From the NCBI GenBank assembly GCA_016792625.1, contig JAEUKK010000050.1, forward strand, positions 1 to 64,000: a stretch of DNA of 64,000 bases, given 5' to 3'. This document shows, piece after piece, positions 33,002 through 42,400 of this stretch. Origin of the DNA: Deltaproteobacteria bacterium (GTDB taxonomy: Bacteria > Myxococcota_A > UBA796 > UBA2385). The notes under the pieces were generated by a model. That model was not told where the DNA came from. It made no database searches and saw nothing but the letters and a program-made list of their open reading frames with translations. A program made the position numbers and the translations under genes. Each line of letters begins with the position of its first letter. Within the stretch, counting starts at the first letter, position 1.

Positions 33002-33655
33002 ATGTTCCCGCTGCCTTCGCCTCCCGCCTCGCCCTTCGCCCACCTTCTGGCCGCCCTGCTCGTCGCCGCGGCCGGCGCTGGGTGCAGCGGCGGGCCCAAG
33101 CCGGCCGACGACAGCGGGTCGGGCGCCGACGGCGCGGATGGCGGCAGCGAGGGCAGCGTCGACGGCGGCGCAGGCGACGGGGGCCCCGCCGACCCATGCG
33201 GTGAGGCGGCGGTGGTCGAGGTGGGCACGGGCGCGGCGGCTTTTGAGCCCTTCGGCGACCCTGCGACCGCGGTGATGGTGCACGGGCCCCAGGGCGGCTG
33301 GCATATGCTCGGGAGCCTCCGCGTCACCGGGCTGCAGCAGATCGTGTCGGTGCGCTACACCGTCACCCACCAGGCCTCGGGCGTGGTGGTCGCCGACAAC
33401 CAGTACCGGGTCGGCATGCTCTACGACGCCGACACCTGCGTGGGCTCCTACCCGGGCATGTATGGCTACCTGAACGTGGCCGAGATGGTCGACGGCGAGG
33501 CTGACACGCCCCCCGAGCTGCTGTCTTGGCAGCCGGTCGAGCTCTGCCTCGAGGTCGATGACGGCGCGCGCGCCGGGGCTGCCTGCGGCGTGGTCGAGGC
33601 CGTGCCCGACCCGATGGACCTGGCCAGCGGCCTCGCGCCCCCGCGCCCCGACTAG
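33002..33655 (+). CDS. Lipoprotein of unknown function
   Basis: The 217-residue product has a signal peptide and lipobox (AAAGAGC), then a Gly/Asp/Ser linker (ADDSGSGADGADGGSEG). The folded part is beta-rich: VEVGTGAAAFEPFGDPATAVMVHGPQGGWHMLGSLRVTG, then VRYTVTHQASGVVVADNQY and DDGARAGAACGVVEAVPDP. It resembles an immunoglobulin-like surface module, without catalytic motifs. ATG 33002 is preceded by GGAGG 3 nt upstream. Confidence 0.75.
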   Translation: MFPLPSPPASPFAHLLAALLVAAAGAGCSGGPKPADDSGSGADGADGGSEGSVDGGAGDGGPADPCGEAAVVEVGTGAAAFEPFGDPATAVMVHGPQGGWHMLGSLRVTGLQQIVSVRYTVTHQASGVVVADNQYRVGMLYDADTCVGSYPGMYGYLNVAEMVDGEADTPPELLSWQPVELCLEVDDGARAGAACGVVEAVPDPMDLASGLAPPRPD

Positions 33656-33674
33656 GGCGCGGCAGCGGGCCGGC

Positions 33675-34106
33675 TCATTGGGGAACGGGCAGGTCCAGCG
33701 CCTCGATCACGGCGCGCAGCAGCACGTCCACGGGCGCGGGCTTGGGCACCCGCGCGTGCACCCGCGTGCCCAAGACCTCGATGAGCGCGAAGTCGGTGCA
33801 GGCGGTGTGGGCCAGCACCTTCGGCGGGGGCTCGACGCGGTCGAGCTCGTCGAGCAGCACGAGGCCGCCGAGGTGCTGCACCGTCTCGGCGTAGCGGCGC
33901 GCGCGCGGGCCCATCGTGCCGCGGCTGCCCTCGCCCAGCGGGATGAAGATGTCGGTCACCACGAGCTCGCAGGGCCAGCTGTGCAGCAAGGCCACGGCCG
34001 CCTCGACGCTGCTGACCACCTTGACCTCAGCGTCGAGCGCCTCGCGCACGACCTTGGCGACCACGGCGACCTCGTCGGGGTCGTCGTCGATGAACAGCAC
34101 GCGCAT
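33675..34106 (-). CDS. Stand-alone response regulator receiver domain
   Basis: The 143-residue protein is a single CheY-like receiver domain. It has an acidic pocket FIDDDPDE (D7-D9), phospho-acceptor VVTDIFIP (D52), a switch Thr region LAHTACTD and the conserved Lys in RVPKPAPVD. A longer loop than usual (GEGSRGTMGPRARRYAETVQH) follows the phosphorylation site. No output domain is present, so it must act through protein contacts. No histidine kinase gene is adjacent. The start at 34106 has a GGAG site upstream. The gene is leftward and converges with the preceding lipoprotein gene. Confidence 0.9.
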   Translation of the reverse strand: MRVLFIDDDPDEVAVVAKVVREALDAEVKVVSSVEAAVALLHSWPCELVVTDIFIPLGEGSRGTMGPRARRYAETVQHLGGLVLLDELDRVEPPPKVLAHTACTDFALIEVLGTRVHARVPKPAPVDVLLRAVIEALDLPVPQ

Positions 34107-34155
34107 GGGGGGCTCCGGGCGGCGCGCGGGCCGCGGGCGCGGTGGGGGAGGCCGC

Positions 34156-34695
34156 TCAAGGGGCGGGCGGGCACTCGCTCATGTCGGCGGCGGGGCTGCA
34201 GCCGCCGGTGAAGCCGCCGGGGATGCAGCCGCCGAAGATGTAGCAGGTGCCGGTGAGGTCCTGGGTCGCCTCGGAGATCACCGCAGGGCACGCGATGTCG
34301 ACCGGCAGGCAGCCCAGCGGGGTGTAGGCCGCGTAGTCGGTGCAGACGCTCTCGCCGCCCTCCTCGCGCACCGGCCAGCCCGAGATGATCTGGCAGTCGG
34401 CGCGCGCGCTGCAGCTGCGCACGTCGAGGGCGACGCACTCGGCGTCCGGATCGGGGTCCGGGTCTGGGTCGGTATCGGTGTCCGCGTCAGCGTCAGCGTC
34501 TGCATCGGCGTCCGCATCGCTGTCTGCGTCGGCGTCGCTGTCTGCGTCGGCATCCGCGTCGCTGTCTGCGTCGGCGTCGCCTTCACCCTCCCCGCCGTAG
34601 AGGCTGCCGCTGTCTTTGGGGTCGGCTTCGGGTTCCCCGCCGCAGCCGACGGAGAGCGCAGCGAGGGTCAGCAGGAGAAGCGGGGCGTGGCGCAT
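34156..34695 (-). CDS. Lipoprotein with a long Asp/Ala/Ser repeat linker
   Basis: This 179-residue protein has a lipobox (LAALSVGC, Cys18), GGEPEADPKDSG, then about 45 residues of alternating Asp and Ala/Ser/Thr/Pro (DADADSDADADADSDAD...DPDPDPD) from an imperfect 6-bp tandem repeat. The Cys-rich end (CVALDVRSCSARADCQIISG, CYIFGGCIPGG, CSPAADMSEC) should form disulfides. The acidic tract probably acts as an extended surface linker or binds divalent cations. Similar Asp/Ala linkers occur in the frameshifted lipoprotein at 13549-15374. Confidence 0.8.
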   Translation of the reverse strand: MRHAPLLLLTLAALSVGCGGEPEADPKDSGSLYGGEGEGDADADSDADADADSDADADSDADADADADADADTDTDPDPDPDPDAECVALDVRSCSARADCQIISGWPVREEGGESVCTDYAAYTPLGCLPVDIACPAVISEATQDLTGTCYIFGGCIPGGFTGGCSPAADMSECPPAP

Positions 34696-34820
34696 GGGGA
34701 TCCTCCGGGCCGAGCCTAGGCCGCCGCGCGGTCGACCGGCAAGGGCGCGCGGCGCGCCTCCGCCGGGATAGCGCGCGGCGCCAGCGGGGCCGCGCCTGAT
34801 CCCGCTCCCCCGAGGTCCCT

Positions 34821-35777
34821 GTGCTCGCCCGCCCTCTGCGCGCCCTGCTGCCGGCGCTCTGCCTGCCGGCCTGCGCGCCGGGCTTCACCGTCGAGCGCCA
34901 CCGCCTCGGTCCCCCCCGGATCGCCGCGCTGGGCGTCATCGACGGCGAGCTGCAGGCCGCTCTCTGGTCGGGGCTGGGGCTGTACCATGACGAGGCCCCC
35001 CGCCTGCGCTGGCTGGTCGACGGGCTGCTGATCGGCGAGGGCTACGGCCTGCGGGCGCCCACGGCGGGCCTGCTGCGGCTTGAGGCCGAGATTGACGGCG
35101 TGGAGCGCGTCGCCGAGCTGAGCCTGCCCGAAGAGCCCGCGCTCCTCCCCCTGCGCGTCCAGCGGGAGGAGCTGCGCCTCGGCGACCGCCTCGCGGTGGA
35201 GCAGCGGCGGGCGGTCGAGGGCGCTCCTGTCGAAAATGGCGTCTCAGACGATGCGGATGCCCGCCTCGTGGTCGAGGGGGCCGAGGGCCGTGGCCTGCGC
35301 TGGATGCTCGCCGGGCCCGAGGGCGGGGTGCTCGAGCTGGACGCCACCCGCGCCGACCTGCTCCGCCACGCCGTGGAGTACGACGACGGCGCGGTCAGCC
35401 GCGGCGCGCGGGGCCCCGCCGGCGTCTACACCGCGCTCGTGTTGGCCATCGATGGCGCGGGCAGCAACCGCTGGCGGTGGGTCGACGTGGGCATGGGCGC
35501 CGAGGGCCCGCTGCTCCGGGCGGGTGAGCGCCTGCTGCCCCTCGATCTAGAGGCGCCGGCCAGCCGCCGCCTCGTGGTGCGCTTCGAGATCGACGACGAG
35601 GCGGGCCTGCTCGGCCTGCGGGTGGGCGCGGCGACCCCGCTGGCCGAAGCCGAGGCCGGCCCCGACCCGCTGCCCTGCGCGCCGCAGGGCCGGCCGCTGC
35701 GCCTCGATGATCTGGCCGAAGGTCGGTGCACCCGCGCCGATGTTGACGGTCAGTACGTCGTTTTGGAGCTGGAGTGA
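34821..35777 (+). CDS. Lipoprotein paired with a TonB-dependent receptor
   Basis: The 318-residue product begins with a signal peptide and lipobox (LLPALCLPAC). The rest is beta-rich without a recognised domain (FTVERHRLGPPRIAALGVIDGELQ, GLLRLEAEIDGVERVAELSLPE, GRGLRWMLAGPEGGVLELDA). The GTG start has GAGG 5 nt upstream. Its stop overlaps the start of the TonB-dependent receptor gene (GTGA), so the two are co-translated. By analogy with SusC/SusD-type pairs it may be a surface partner of the receptor, but its sequence is not SusD-like. Confidence 0.72.
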   Translation: MLARPLRALLPALCLPACAPGFTVERHRLGPPRIAALGVIDGELQAALWSGLGLYHDEAPRLRWLVDGLLIGEGYGLRAPTAGLLRLEAEIDGVERVAELSLPEEPALLPLRVQREELRLGDRLAVEQRRAVEGAPVENGVSDDADARLVVEGAEGRGLRWMLAGPEGGVLELDATRADLLRHAVEYDDGAVSRGARGPAGVYTALVLAIDGAGSNRWRWVDVGMGAEGPLLRAGERLLPLDLEAPASRRLVVRFEIDDEAGLLGLRVGAATPLAEAEAGPDPLPCAPQGRPLRLDDLAEGRCTRADVDGQYVVLELE

Positions 35778-37960
35778 GCCTCGCCCTGCTGCTCTGCGCG
35801 GCGGCCCTGGCCGCCCCCGCGGTGGTCGTGCGCGAGCGCGGCACCAACGACCCAGTGCCGGGGGCCGAGCTGGTCCTGCCCGACGGCCGGGTCGTCCCGG
35901 TGGACGCCCGCGGCGCGGCCCTGTGGCCAGCCGCGGCGCCGGGTCCGAGCGGTCCGAGCGGTCCGAGCGGTCCGAGCGGTCCGATGCGCATCGAGGTGCG
36001 CTCGGCTGCCCACGAGCCCCAGAGTATCGACTGGGACGGTCAAGAGCCGCTGCGCGTCTACCTCGTGCCCCTGCCCGGGGTGGCCGAGATCGTGGTCGAG
36101 GCCCGGCGCGACAGCCCCTCGGTCTCGCGCCAGATCATCGACCGTGAGCGCATTGAGAAGACCCCGGGCACCTTTGACGACCCGCTGCGCCTGCTCCAGG
36201 CCCTGCCCGGGGTGGCCTCGACCCCCGAGTATGCGCCGACCGCCGGGCTGCTGAGCGTGCGCGGGGCCCAGCCGACCGAGAGCCAGGTGCTGCTCGACGG
36301 CATCGAGATCCCCTTCCTCTACCATTTTCAACAGTATGGCTCGGTGGTCCACGGCCGGCTGCTCGATGAGATCGCGCTCTACCCCTCGGCCCGCTCGGCG
36401 GCCTGGGGCGACGCAGTGGGGGGCGTGGCCGCGGTCACCACCCGCCAGGCCGACCCTCGAAAGGTGCACGGCGGCGTCAACCTCAACGCGATCACCGCCG
36501 GGGCTTATGTCCAGGCCCCGGCCACCCTGCCCGGCGGCCAGCGGGCGGCGTTCAGCGCCTCGGCCCGGCGCTCCTTCGCCGACCTCGGCGAGTCGAGCAA
36601 CGACCAATACACGCTCTGGCCGGTGTTTTGGGACTACCTGACCCGGGCCGATCTGCGGCCCTCTGCCGATGTGCGCTGGTCCTTGATGGGGGTCGGCGCC
36701 GGCGACCGCTATGGGCGCTACGTCGGCGACACCGCCGCGCTCGACCCAATTCAGCGCCTCGACGCGCCCGACTTCCGCTTTGACCGCGGTTTTCACGGGC
36801 TGATCTTGAACCGGGCGGCGGCCAGCGCCGACGCGGCGCACCTCAGCTCGGCCGGTTTTGTCCACGACCGGTGGAGCGGCGCCTTCGCCGACACCTCGCA
36901 GCTCCGCGTCGAAGACAGCGTGCAGGTGCGGCATGTCAGCACGCTCTCCCTCACCGACCGCCTGAGCTTGGGCCTGGGCGGCGACGCGCGGGCGGCCACG
37001 GTGCAGCGCACGGCGGTGCTCGACCAAGCCTGGTCCGAGCTGGCCGGCGAGGCCCCCCTGCTCGCCCGCGGAGTGGCGGTCGATGAGCGCCGGAGCGGCG
37101 TGGTGGGCGGCATTTGGGCTGAGCCGCGCCTCCAGCTTGGGCCCCTGCGCCTGCAGCCGGGCCTGCGCCTGCAGGGCGACAGCGACAGCGGCGCCCTCTC
37201 CCCCGAACCCCGCCTCGCGACCGTGCTGCGCACCGCAGAGGACCAGCAGCTGCGCTTCGCCGCCGGCCGCACCAGCCAAGCGCCCGGCCTCGACGCCACC
37301 TCGCCGGTGACCGGCGCGCCTGGGCTCGGGCTCATCCGCGCCGATCAAGCGGCGCTCGGCTACGACCTCGCCATCGCCGGCCGGTGGGAGCTCGGCGCTG
37401 AGCTGTGGGGCACGCGCGTGATCGACGCGCTGGACGAAGATCCGGCAGAGGTCGCCGATGTGGTCGACGGTCGCGCGGGCGGGGTCGAGCTGACCTCACG
37501 CTACCGCCTGCGCGAGCGCTTCTTCACCTGGGCCAGCCTCGCGCTGGGCCGCAGCTTCCGCGGCGATGCGCCGGCCGACTTCGACCAGCCCTACGCGCTG
37601 AACCTCGTGGCGAGCTGGGACTTCGCGCCCGGGTGGAACGCCGGCCTGCGCTACCGGCGCTCCTCGGGCCTGCCGCTCACCCCGGTGCAGGGCGCGGTCT
37701 ACGACGGCGACACCGACGGCTACCGGCCGATCTACGGGCCCGAGAACAGCGACCGGCTGCCGGACTACCAAAAGGTCGACCTGCACCTCGAGCGGGGCTT
37801 CGCGCTCCGCCGCTGGACCTTGGTCGTCTATGGCGAGGCTTGGTGGGTGCCCGCCCAAAACAACGCGATGTACACCGTCTACAGCTATGACTACACCCAG
37901 TCGGCCACGGTCGCCGGCCCGGGCTTCGTGCCGCTCCTCGGCGCGCGGGCCGAGCTCTGA
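35774..37960 (+). CDS. TonB-dependent receptor with N-terminal carboxypeptidase-regulatory-like domain
   Basis: This 728-residue protein has a signal peptide (MSLALLLCAAALAA), an N-terminal beta sandwich (about 18-100, containing a GPSGPSGPSG stretch), a plug domain and a beta barrel. The plug has EIVVEARRDSPSVSRQIIDRERIEKTPGTFDDPLRLLQALPGV, GLLSVRGAQPTESQVLLDGIEIP and GDAVGGVAAVTTR, all classical. The barrel ends in the typical aromatic strand region (YTQSATVAGPGFVPLLGARAEL). It should import a bulky ligand across the outer membrane using TonB energy; the ligand is unknown. The GTG start overlaps the lipoprotein stop. Confidence 0.9.
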   Translation: MSLALLLCAAALAAPAVVVRERGTNDPVPGAELVLPDGRVVPVDARGAALWPAAAPGPSGPSGPSGPSGPMRIEVRSAAHEPQSIDWDGQEPLRVYLVPLPGVAEIVVEARRDSPSVSRQIIDRERIEKTPGTFDDPLRLLQALPGVASTPEYAPTAGLLSVRGAQPTESQVLLDGIEIPFLYHFQQYGSVVHGRLLDEIALYPSARSAAWGDAVGGVAAVTTRQADPRKVHGGVNLNAITAGAYVQAPATLPGGQRAAFSASARRSFADLGESSNDQYTLWPVFWDYLTRADLRPSADVRWSLMGVGAGDRYGRYVGDTAALDPIQRLDAPDFRFDRGFHGLILNRAAASADAAHLSSAGFVHDRWSGAFADTSQLRVEDSVQVRHVSTLSLTDRLSLGLGGDARAATVQRTAVLDQAWSELAGEAPLLARGVAVDERRSGVVGGIWAEPRLQLGPLRLQPGLRLQGDSDSGALSPEPRLATVLRTAEDQQLRFAAGRTSQAPGLDATSPVTGAPGLGLIRADQAALGYDLAIAGRWELGAELWGTRVIDALDEDPAEVADVVDGRAGGVELTSRYRLRERFFTWASLALGRSFRGDAPADFDQPYALNLVASWDFAPGWNAGLRYRRSSGLPLTPVQGAVYDGDTDGYRPIYGPENSDRLPDYQKVDLHLERGFALRRWTLVVYGEAWWVPAQNNAMYTVYSYDYTQSATVAGPGFVPLLGARAEL
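35942..35986 (+). repeat. 9-bp tandem repeat inside the TonB receptor gene
   Basis: GGTCCGAGC is repeated four times without change, followed by GGTCCGATG. It encodes Gly-Pro-Ser units in the N-terminal domain. The period keeps the reading frame, so slippage would change linker length only. Confidence 0.85.
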
Positions 37961-37978
37961 GCCGAGAGGAGCCCTCCG

Positions 37979-38272
37979 ATGCACACGCCCAAGGCCCTGG
38001 ATGAGAAGAAGGCCCGCTTTGAGGACCTGATGGACTTCCCCGCCGTCACGCTGATGCGGGTGGTCGGGGCGCCGGGTGACCTCATGCTGCTCGAGGCCTT
38101 GGCGGTCGCCACCGCCGGCGGGCTGCGCGCGGCCGTCCTCAAGGGCAGCCGGCCCAGCGCCCAGGGCAACTACATCGCGCACCACATCGAGGTCGAGGTG
38201 GGCGACGCCGAGGCCCTGCGCGCGCTCTACGCCGCGCTCAAGGCCGTCCCGGGCGTTCGCATCGTGCTCTGA
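37979..38272 (+). CDS. DUF493 (YbeD-like) protein
   Basis: The 97-residue protein shows the YbeD/DUF493 pattern: DLMDFPAVTLMRVVGAPGDLMLLEALAVA at the front, then GNYIAHHIEVEVGDAEALRALYAALKAVPGVRIVL, a small ACT-like alpha/beta fold. YbeD is thought to regulate lipoylation or related metabolism by binding partners, but a direct function is not established. ATG 37979 has GAGAGGAG 8 nt upstream. It lies 18 bp after the TonB receptor gene. Confidence 0.85.
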   Translation: MHTPKALDEKKARFEDLMDFPAVTLMRVVGAPGDLMLLEALAVATAGGLRAAVLKGSRPSAQGNYIAHHIEVEVGDAEALRALYAALKAVPGVRIVL

Positions 38273-38297
38273 CCGGGCGATCTGGCCGTCGGGGTAT

Positions 38298-39428
38298 TTA
38301 GGGCCTCGCGTGCGGATCGACGCGCAGCGGCGGATCTTCGGGGCTTTGCTGCGGCAGCGGGCGCGCCGGCCAGCCCGCCGTGGCGAGGGCCTCGGCCACC
38401 GCCGCGCCGAGGATCCCGTGCCCCTCGACGCTCGGGTGCATCTCGTCAAGGAAGAGGGCCTCGGCGGGCCGGCCGCTGGCCGCGAAGGTGGCGGGGCCGT
38501 CGATGAGGGGCGCGCCGAAGGCCTCGGCCGCCGCGCGCAGGGCCGCGCGGTAGGGCAGCCAAGCGGGGCCGTCGGCGCCGCGGTCCAGCGCCTTGGGCTC
38601 GAGATCTTCGCGGTTGGGCAACAACAAGAAGGCCACGCCCGCGCCCCGGGCCTGGGCCGCGCGGGTGATCGCGTAGAGGTTGGCGCTGTAGTCGTTGATC
38701 TCGACGCGCCGGCGGCGCAGGCGGCCCTCTTCGGCCCGATCCTGGCGCCAGCTCACGGTCTTGACCCGCTCGGCCCGCGGCTGGACGCGCAGCCGCCAGT
38801 CGGCGACCCGAAAAACCGCGCTGCGCTGGAGCAGGCGCAGGGTGGCGGCGACGGGCCCGGCCTCCCACTCCCGCAGGGTGGCGATCACCTCTTTGTCCAC
38901 GAAGGTGTCGAAGGTGTTGTCGGACCAGAGGTTCGCGATGAGCACCAGATCGGGCTCGGCCTCCCATCCGCGCAGGCTGAGCAGGGCCTGGGTCTGGAAG
39001 GTGGAGTAGCCCGGCAGGCCGCCATTCACGGGCTCCACGCCCAGCTTGGCCGCGGCCTGGGCGGTGAAGGTGCGCTCTTCGTCGACGCCAAAGCCGAAGA
39101 CCGAGCTGTCACCGGTGGAGAGCAGGCGCAGCGCCCCCGGCGGCTTGGGGCGGGCCAGCTCGGGCCCGCGCAAGCCCAAGCGGTTGATCCGCACGCGGAC
39201 CCCGCGCTCCTCGTGTTCACCCGGGCGGTAGGCGTAGATGAGGTAGGGGTGGCCGGGCATGACGGCCAGCTCGGGATCGGGCGCGGGCGGCGGCTGGGCC
39301 CAAGCCCGCAGGTCGGCGGCGAAGAGCACGGTGCAGGCGGACTCGAGCAGGAGCCACACGCCCGCCGCGGTCAGCGCCCCCAGCGCGGCGCGCCGACCCA
39401 GGCCCCGCAGGCCGCCGCGGACGATCAC
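38298..39428 (-). CDS. Membrane-anchored SGNH/GDSL hydrolase
   Basis: This 376-residue protein has an N-terminal membrane segment (about 14-38) and SGNH blocks: STGDSSVFGFG (S108 nucleophile), NGGLPGYSTFQ (block II), LIANLWSDN (block III) and DEMHPSVEGHGI (catalytic Asp/His). It belongs to the same broad type as the hydrolase at 19472-21034 but lacks the extra helices. The GTG start overlaps the stop of the large membrane/TPR gene upstream (GTGA), so they are co-translated. Confidence 0.88.
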   Translation of the reverse strand: MIVRGGLRGLGRRAALGALTAAGVWLLLESACTVLFAADLRAWAQPPPAPDPELAVMPGHPYLIYAYRPGEHEERGVRVRINRLGLRGPELARPKPPGALRLLSTGDSSVFGFGVDEERTFTAQAAAKLGVEPVNGGLPGYSTFQTQALLSLRGWEAEPDLVLIANLWSDNTFDTFVDKEVIATLREWEAGPVAATLRLLQRSAVFRVADWRLRVQPRAERVKTVSWRQDRAEEGRLRRRRVEINDYSANLYAITRAAQARGAGVAFLLLPNREDLEPKALDRGADGPAWLPYRAALRAAAEAFGAPLIDGPATFAASGRPAEALFLDEMHPSVEGHGILGAAVAEALATAGWPARPLPQQSPEDPPLRVDPHARP

Positions 39429-42400
39429 GGGGTGAAGCCGGGCGGCGGCGCGGCGGGCCGGGGCGCGCGCTCTTTGGCGGCGCGGGCGGCGAGGGCCTCC
39501 TCCGCCCGGCGGAGGTTCTCGCGGGCCGCAGCATTGTTCGGATCGACCTGCAGCACGAGCTTGAACGCCTCGATGGCCCCGGGCAGGTCGCCCACCCGCG
39601 CGCGCAGCTGGCCGATGCCGCCCCGGGCGCCGACCAGCTGCCCGTCGGCGATCACGGCGGCGCGCAGGTCATCCTCGGCCTTGTCCCACTGCTCCATCTC
39701 AAAGTAGGCCCGGCCCCGCAGGTAGAGCGCGGCGCCGGTGGCCTTGGGATCATCGCGCAGCGCGCTCATCTTGACCGCGCGTTCGGCCCAGACCAGCGCG
39801 CCGCCCGGCTGCTCGCGCTGCAGCGCCAGCTCGCCGAGGGCGAGGCTGGGCCCGGGCTCGTCCTGGCCGGCCAAGCCCGCGCCGTGGTTCAGCGCGCCTT
39901 CGGCCTCGTCGAGCCGGCCTTGCTCCATCCAAAAGACCCCGAGGTTGTGCCAGGCCCGCGCCTCACGGGGGTGGAGGCGGGTGGCCTGCAGCAGCCGGGT
40001 CTCGGCGGCGACCAGGTCGCCCCGGGCGCGCGCGACCCGGGCGAGGCCGAAGAGCGCGGTCAGCTCACCCTCGTCGAGGCTGAGCGCGGCGGAGAACAGC
40101 TCGTCAGCCTTGCTGAGGTTGCCCTGCGCGACGGCGACCTCGGCGAGCAGCAGCAGCGGAGCGGGCGCGCCGGGGGCGAGCAGGCGGGCGGTGGTCGCGG
40201 CGCGGCTGGCCTCCTCCCAGCCCGGCGAGGTCGGGCCCTCGACCCGGGCGCGGCGCAGCGCAGCCTCGGCTTGGCGCAGCTGGGGCGCGATCAGGCCATC
40301 CAGGGCCCGTTCTGCCTCCTCGTCGCCGAGCGCGCCCAGATCGCGGGTGCCCTCGACCACGCCGCGCACATCACCTTTGGCCGCCTGGGCGATGACCTGC
40401 AGGGTGCGCCGCCGCACGTCAATCCGGCCGTCGAGCACCGCGAGGCCGGTGGCGCTGCCCTCGAGGCTCCACAGGGCGGCGGCGCTCGAGGTGCGCTCAG
40501 CGAGGCCGCCGAGGTGGAGGAAGGGGCGCGTGGTCAGCGCGCCCGACACCTGCCCCGGGTCGAGCCTGACCGGGTGAACCGCGGCCCAGGCCTCGAGCTC
40601 AGCGCGGGCGGCGATCGCCTGGCTGGCCAGCGCCGGGGCGGAGGGGAAGCCGAGCGCGCGGAGGGGGGCGGGCTGCGCGGCGAAGCGCTGCTCGAGGCGG
40701 CTCAAGGGGAGGGGAGCCGTGGAGCCCACCAGGATGAGGCTGTCGGCCCCCCGGGGAGGCAGCCAGGCCTGGATGGCGGGGAAGGTCGCCGCCGCGGCGC
40801 CCGCGAAGGCCGCCGCTTGCCCATCTTCGAGCAGATCGAGGTGCAGCACGCCGATCCACACGCCGTCAGGGGCGAGGCGGCCCCGGGCGGCGGCCAGCTC
40901 GGCGCCCGAGGGCCCGGGGTGCGCCGCGTCGGCCCAGGCAGCGTCAAAAACCTCGACAATGACGTCCTGCAAGTCAGCCCCGCGCAGCACCGCGGAGGGG
41001 TGCAGGGGGAGGAGGCGCAGGCCTGGCTCGAGGTAGCGCGCCCGCAGGGCAGGGCTCGCCGCGGCCAGCGCGCGGAGGGCCTCGGGCGCGGGCGCCGACA
41101 CGGTCATTTGGAGGAAGGGCCAAGGCGCGGCGCCGAGCGCAGCGTTGCCCGCGTCATCCCCGAGCAGGAGGGCCCGCTCGTGGCGGGGCGCGAGCAGCCC
41201 AGCCAGGGCGCCGGCGAGGCGCTCGGCCTCGGCGGCTGGGCCGGCGCTGCTGCGGGGGCGCCCGTCGAGCTCGACCTCGATCAGCGCGGCGCCCGCGGCC
41301 CAGACCGCTTGGCCGCCGCGGCCGCCGAGCTGGGCGAAGGTGGCCGTCTGGGCGGCCCGCGCGTCGAGATCGCGCTGCCAGACGGCCTCGCTGCGCAAAG
41401 ATCGAAGTTGACCCACGCTGAGGACAGCGACGGGCAGGGCTTTGACAGTGGCCCAGCGCAGGCCGAGGGCCGCTGCGGTCAGCGCGCCCGCCGCTTGGCT
41501 GAGGCGGCGGTCGCTGAGCAACAACAGCGCGAGGCCGGCCCCGAGCCCGACCGCGGAGAGGCCGCCCGCGTCTGCGCCCAGCGGGCTGGCGCCGAGCGCG
41601 AGGCCGAGGGCGGCCCCGGCGATCCGCGGGCGGCCGGGCGCGGCGGCGGCGGCGCTCAGCAGGCCCCCCAGCAGCCCGGCGGCGAGCGCCGGCACCGACA
41701 CGCGCAGATCGACGGCTGGCGCGCCGATCAGGGGCAGGGAGAGCGCGCGGGTCAGGCCCACCCCAAAGGGCAGCAGGGCAGAGGCGCCGACGGCGGCCAG
41801 GCCCCCGGTGAGCAGGGCGCGCAGGCCGGCGGGGCTGTCGCGCAGCGCCGGCGTGGCCCGCACGGCGAGATCACCGAGCGCCAGGCCCAGGCCCGCCGCG
41901 GCCAGCCCGCCGAGCTGCGGGGCGAGGCTGGTGTCGAGCGCCGGCCGCAGGCTCAGCGCGCCGACGGTGGCGGCGAAGCTGACCGCGCCCGCGCCGACCG
42001 CGCCGATCCAGGGGGTGCGCGGCGCGCCCGCGCCGGGGCGCGCGGGCCGAAGCAGCCCGAGCAGGCCGAGGGGCAGCACCGCGGCGAGGGGCACCAGCGC
42101 GCCGATCCCGAGGCCGGCGGCGAGGGTGAGCCCGGCGCGCGGCCCGCGGGGCGCGAAGGCCGGGCCGAGGCCCAGGCCGAGGAGCACCGCGGGCAGGGGC
42201 AAGCCGAGCATCGGCACCGCGCCGAGGGCGGACCGCGCCGCGGCGGGCAGGGGGGCGGCGCCGAGGGGCTCTTCGAGGGCGAAGCCGAGCGCGCCCGCGC
42301 CCAACAGCAGCCCGCGCACCGCCGGGCGGAGGGGCGGGGCCAGCGCCGCGCCGAGCAGGAGCGCCGCGCACAGCAGGCTGAGCGCGGCGGGGACCGGGCC

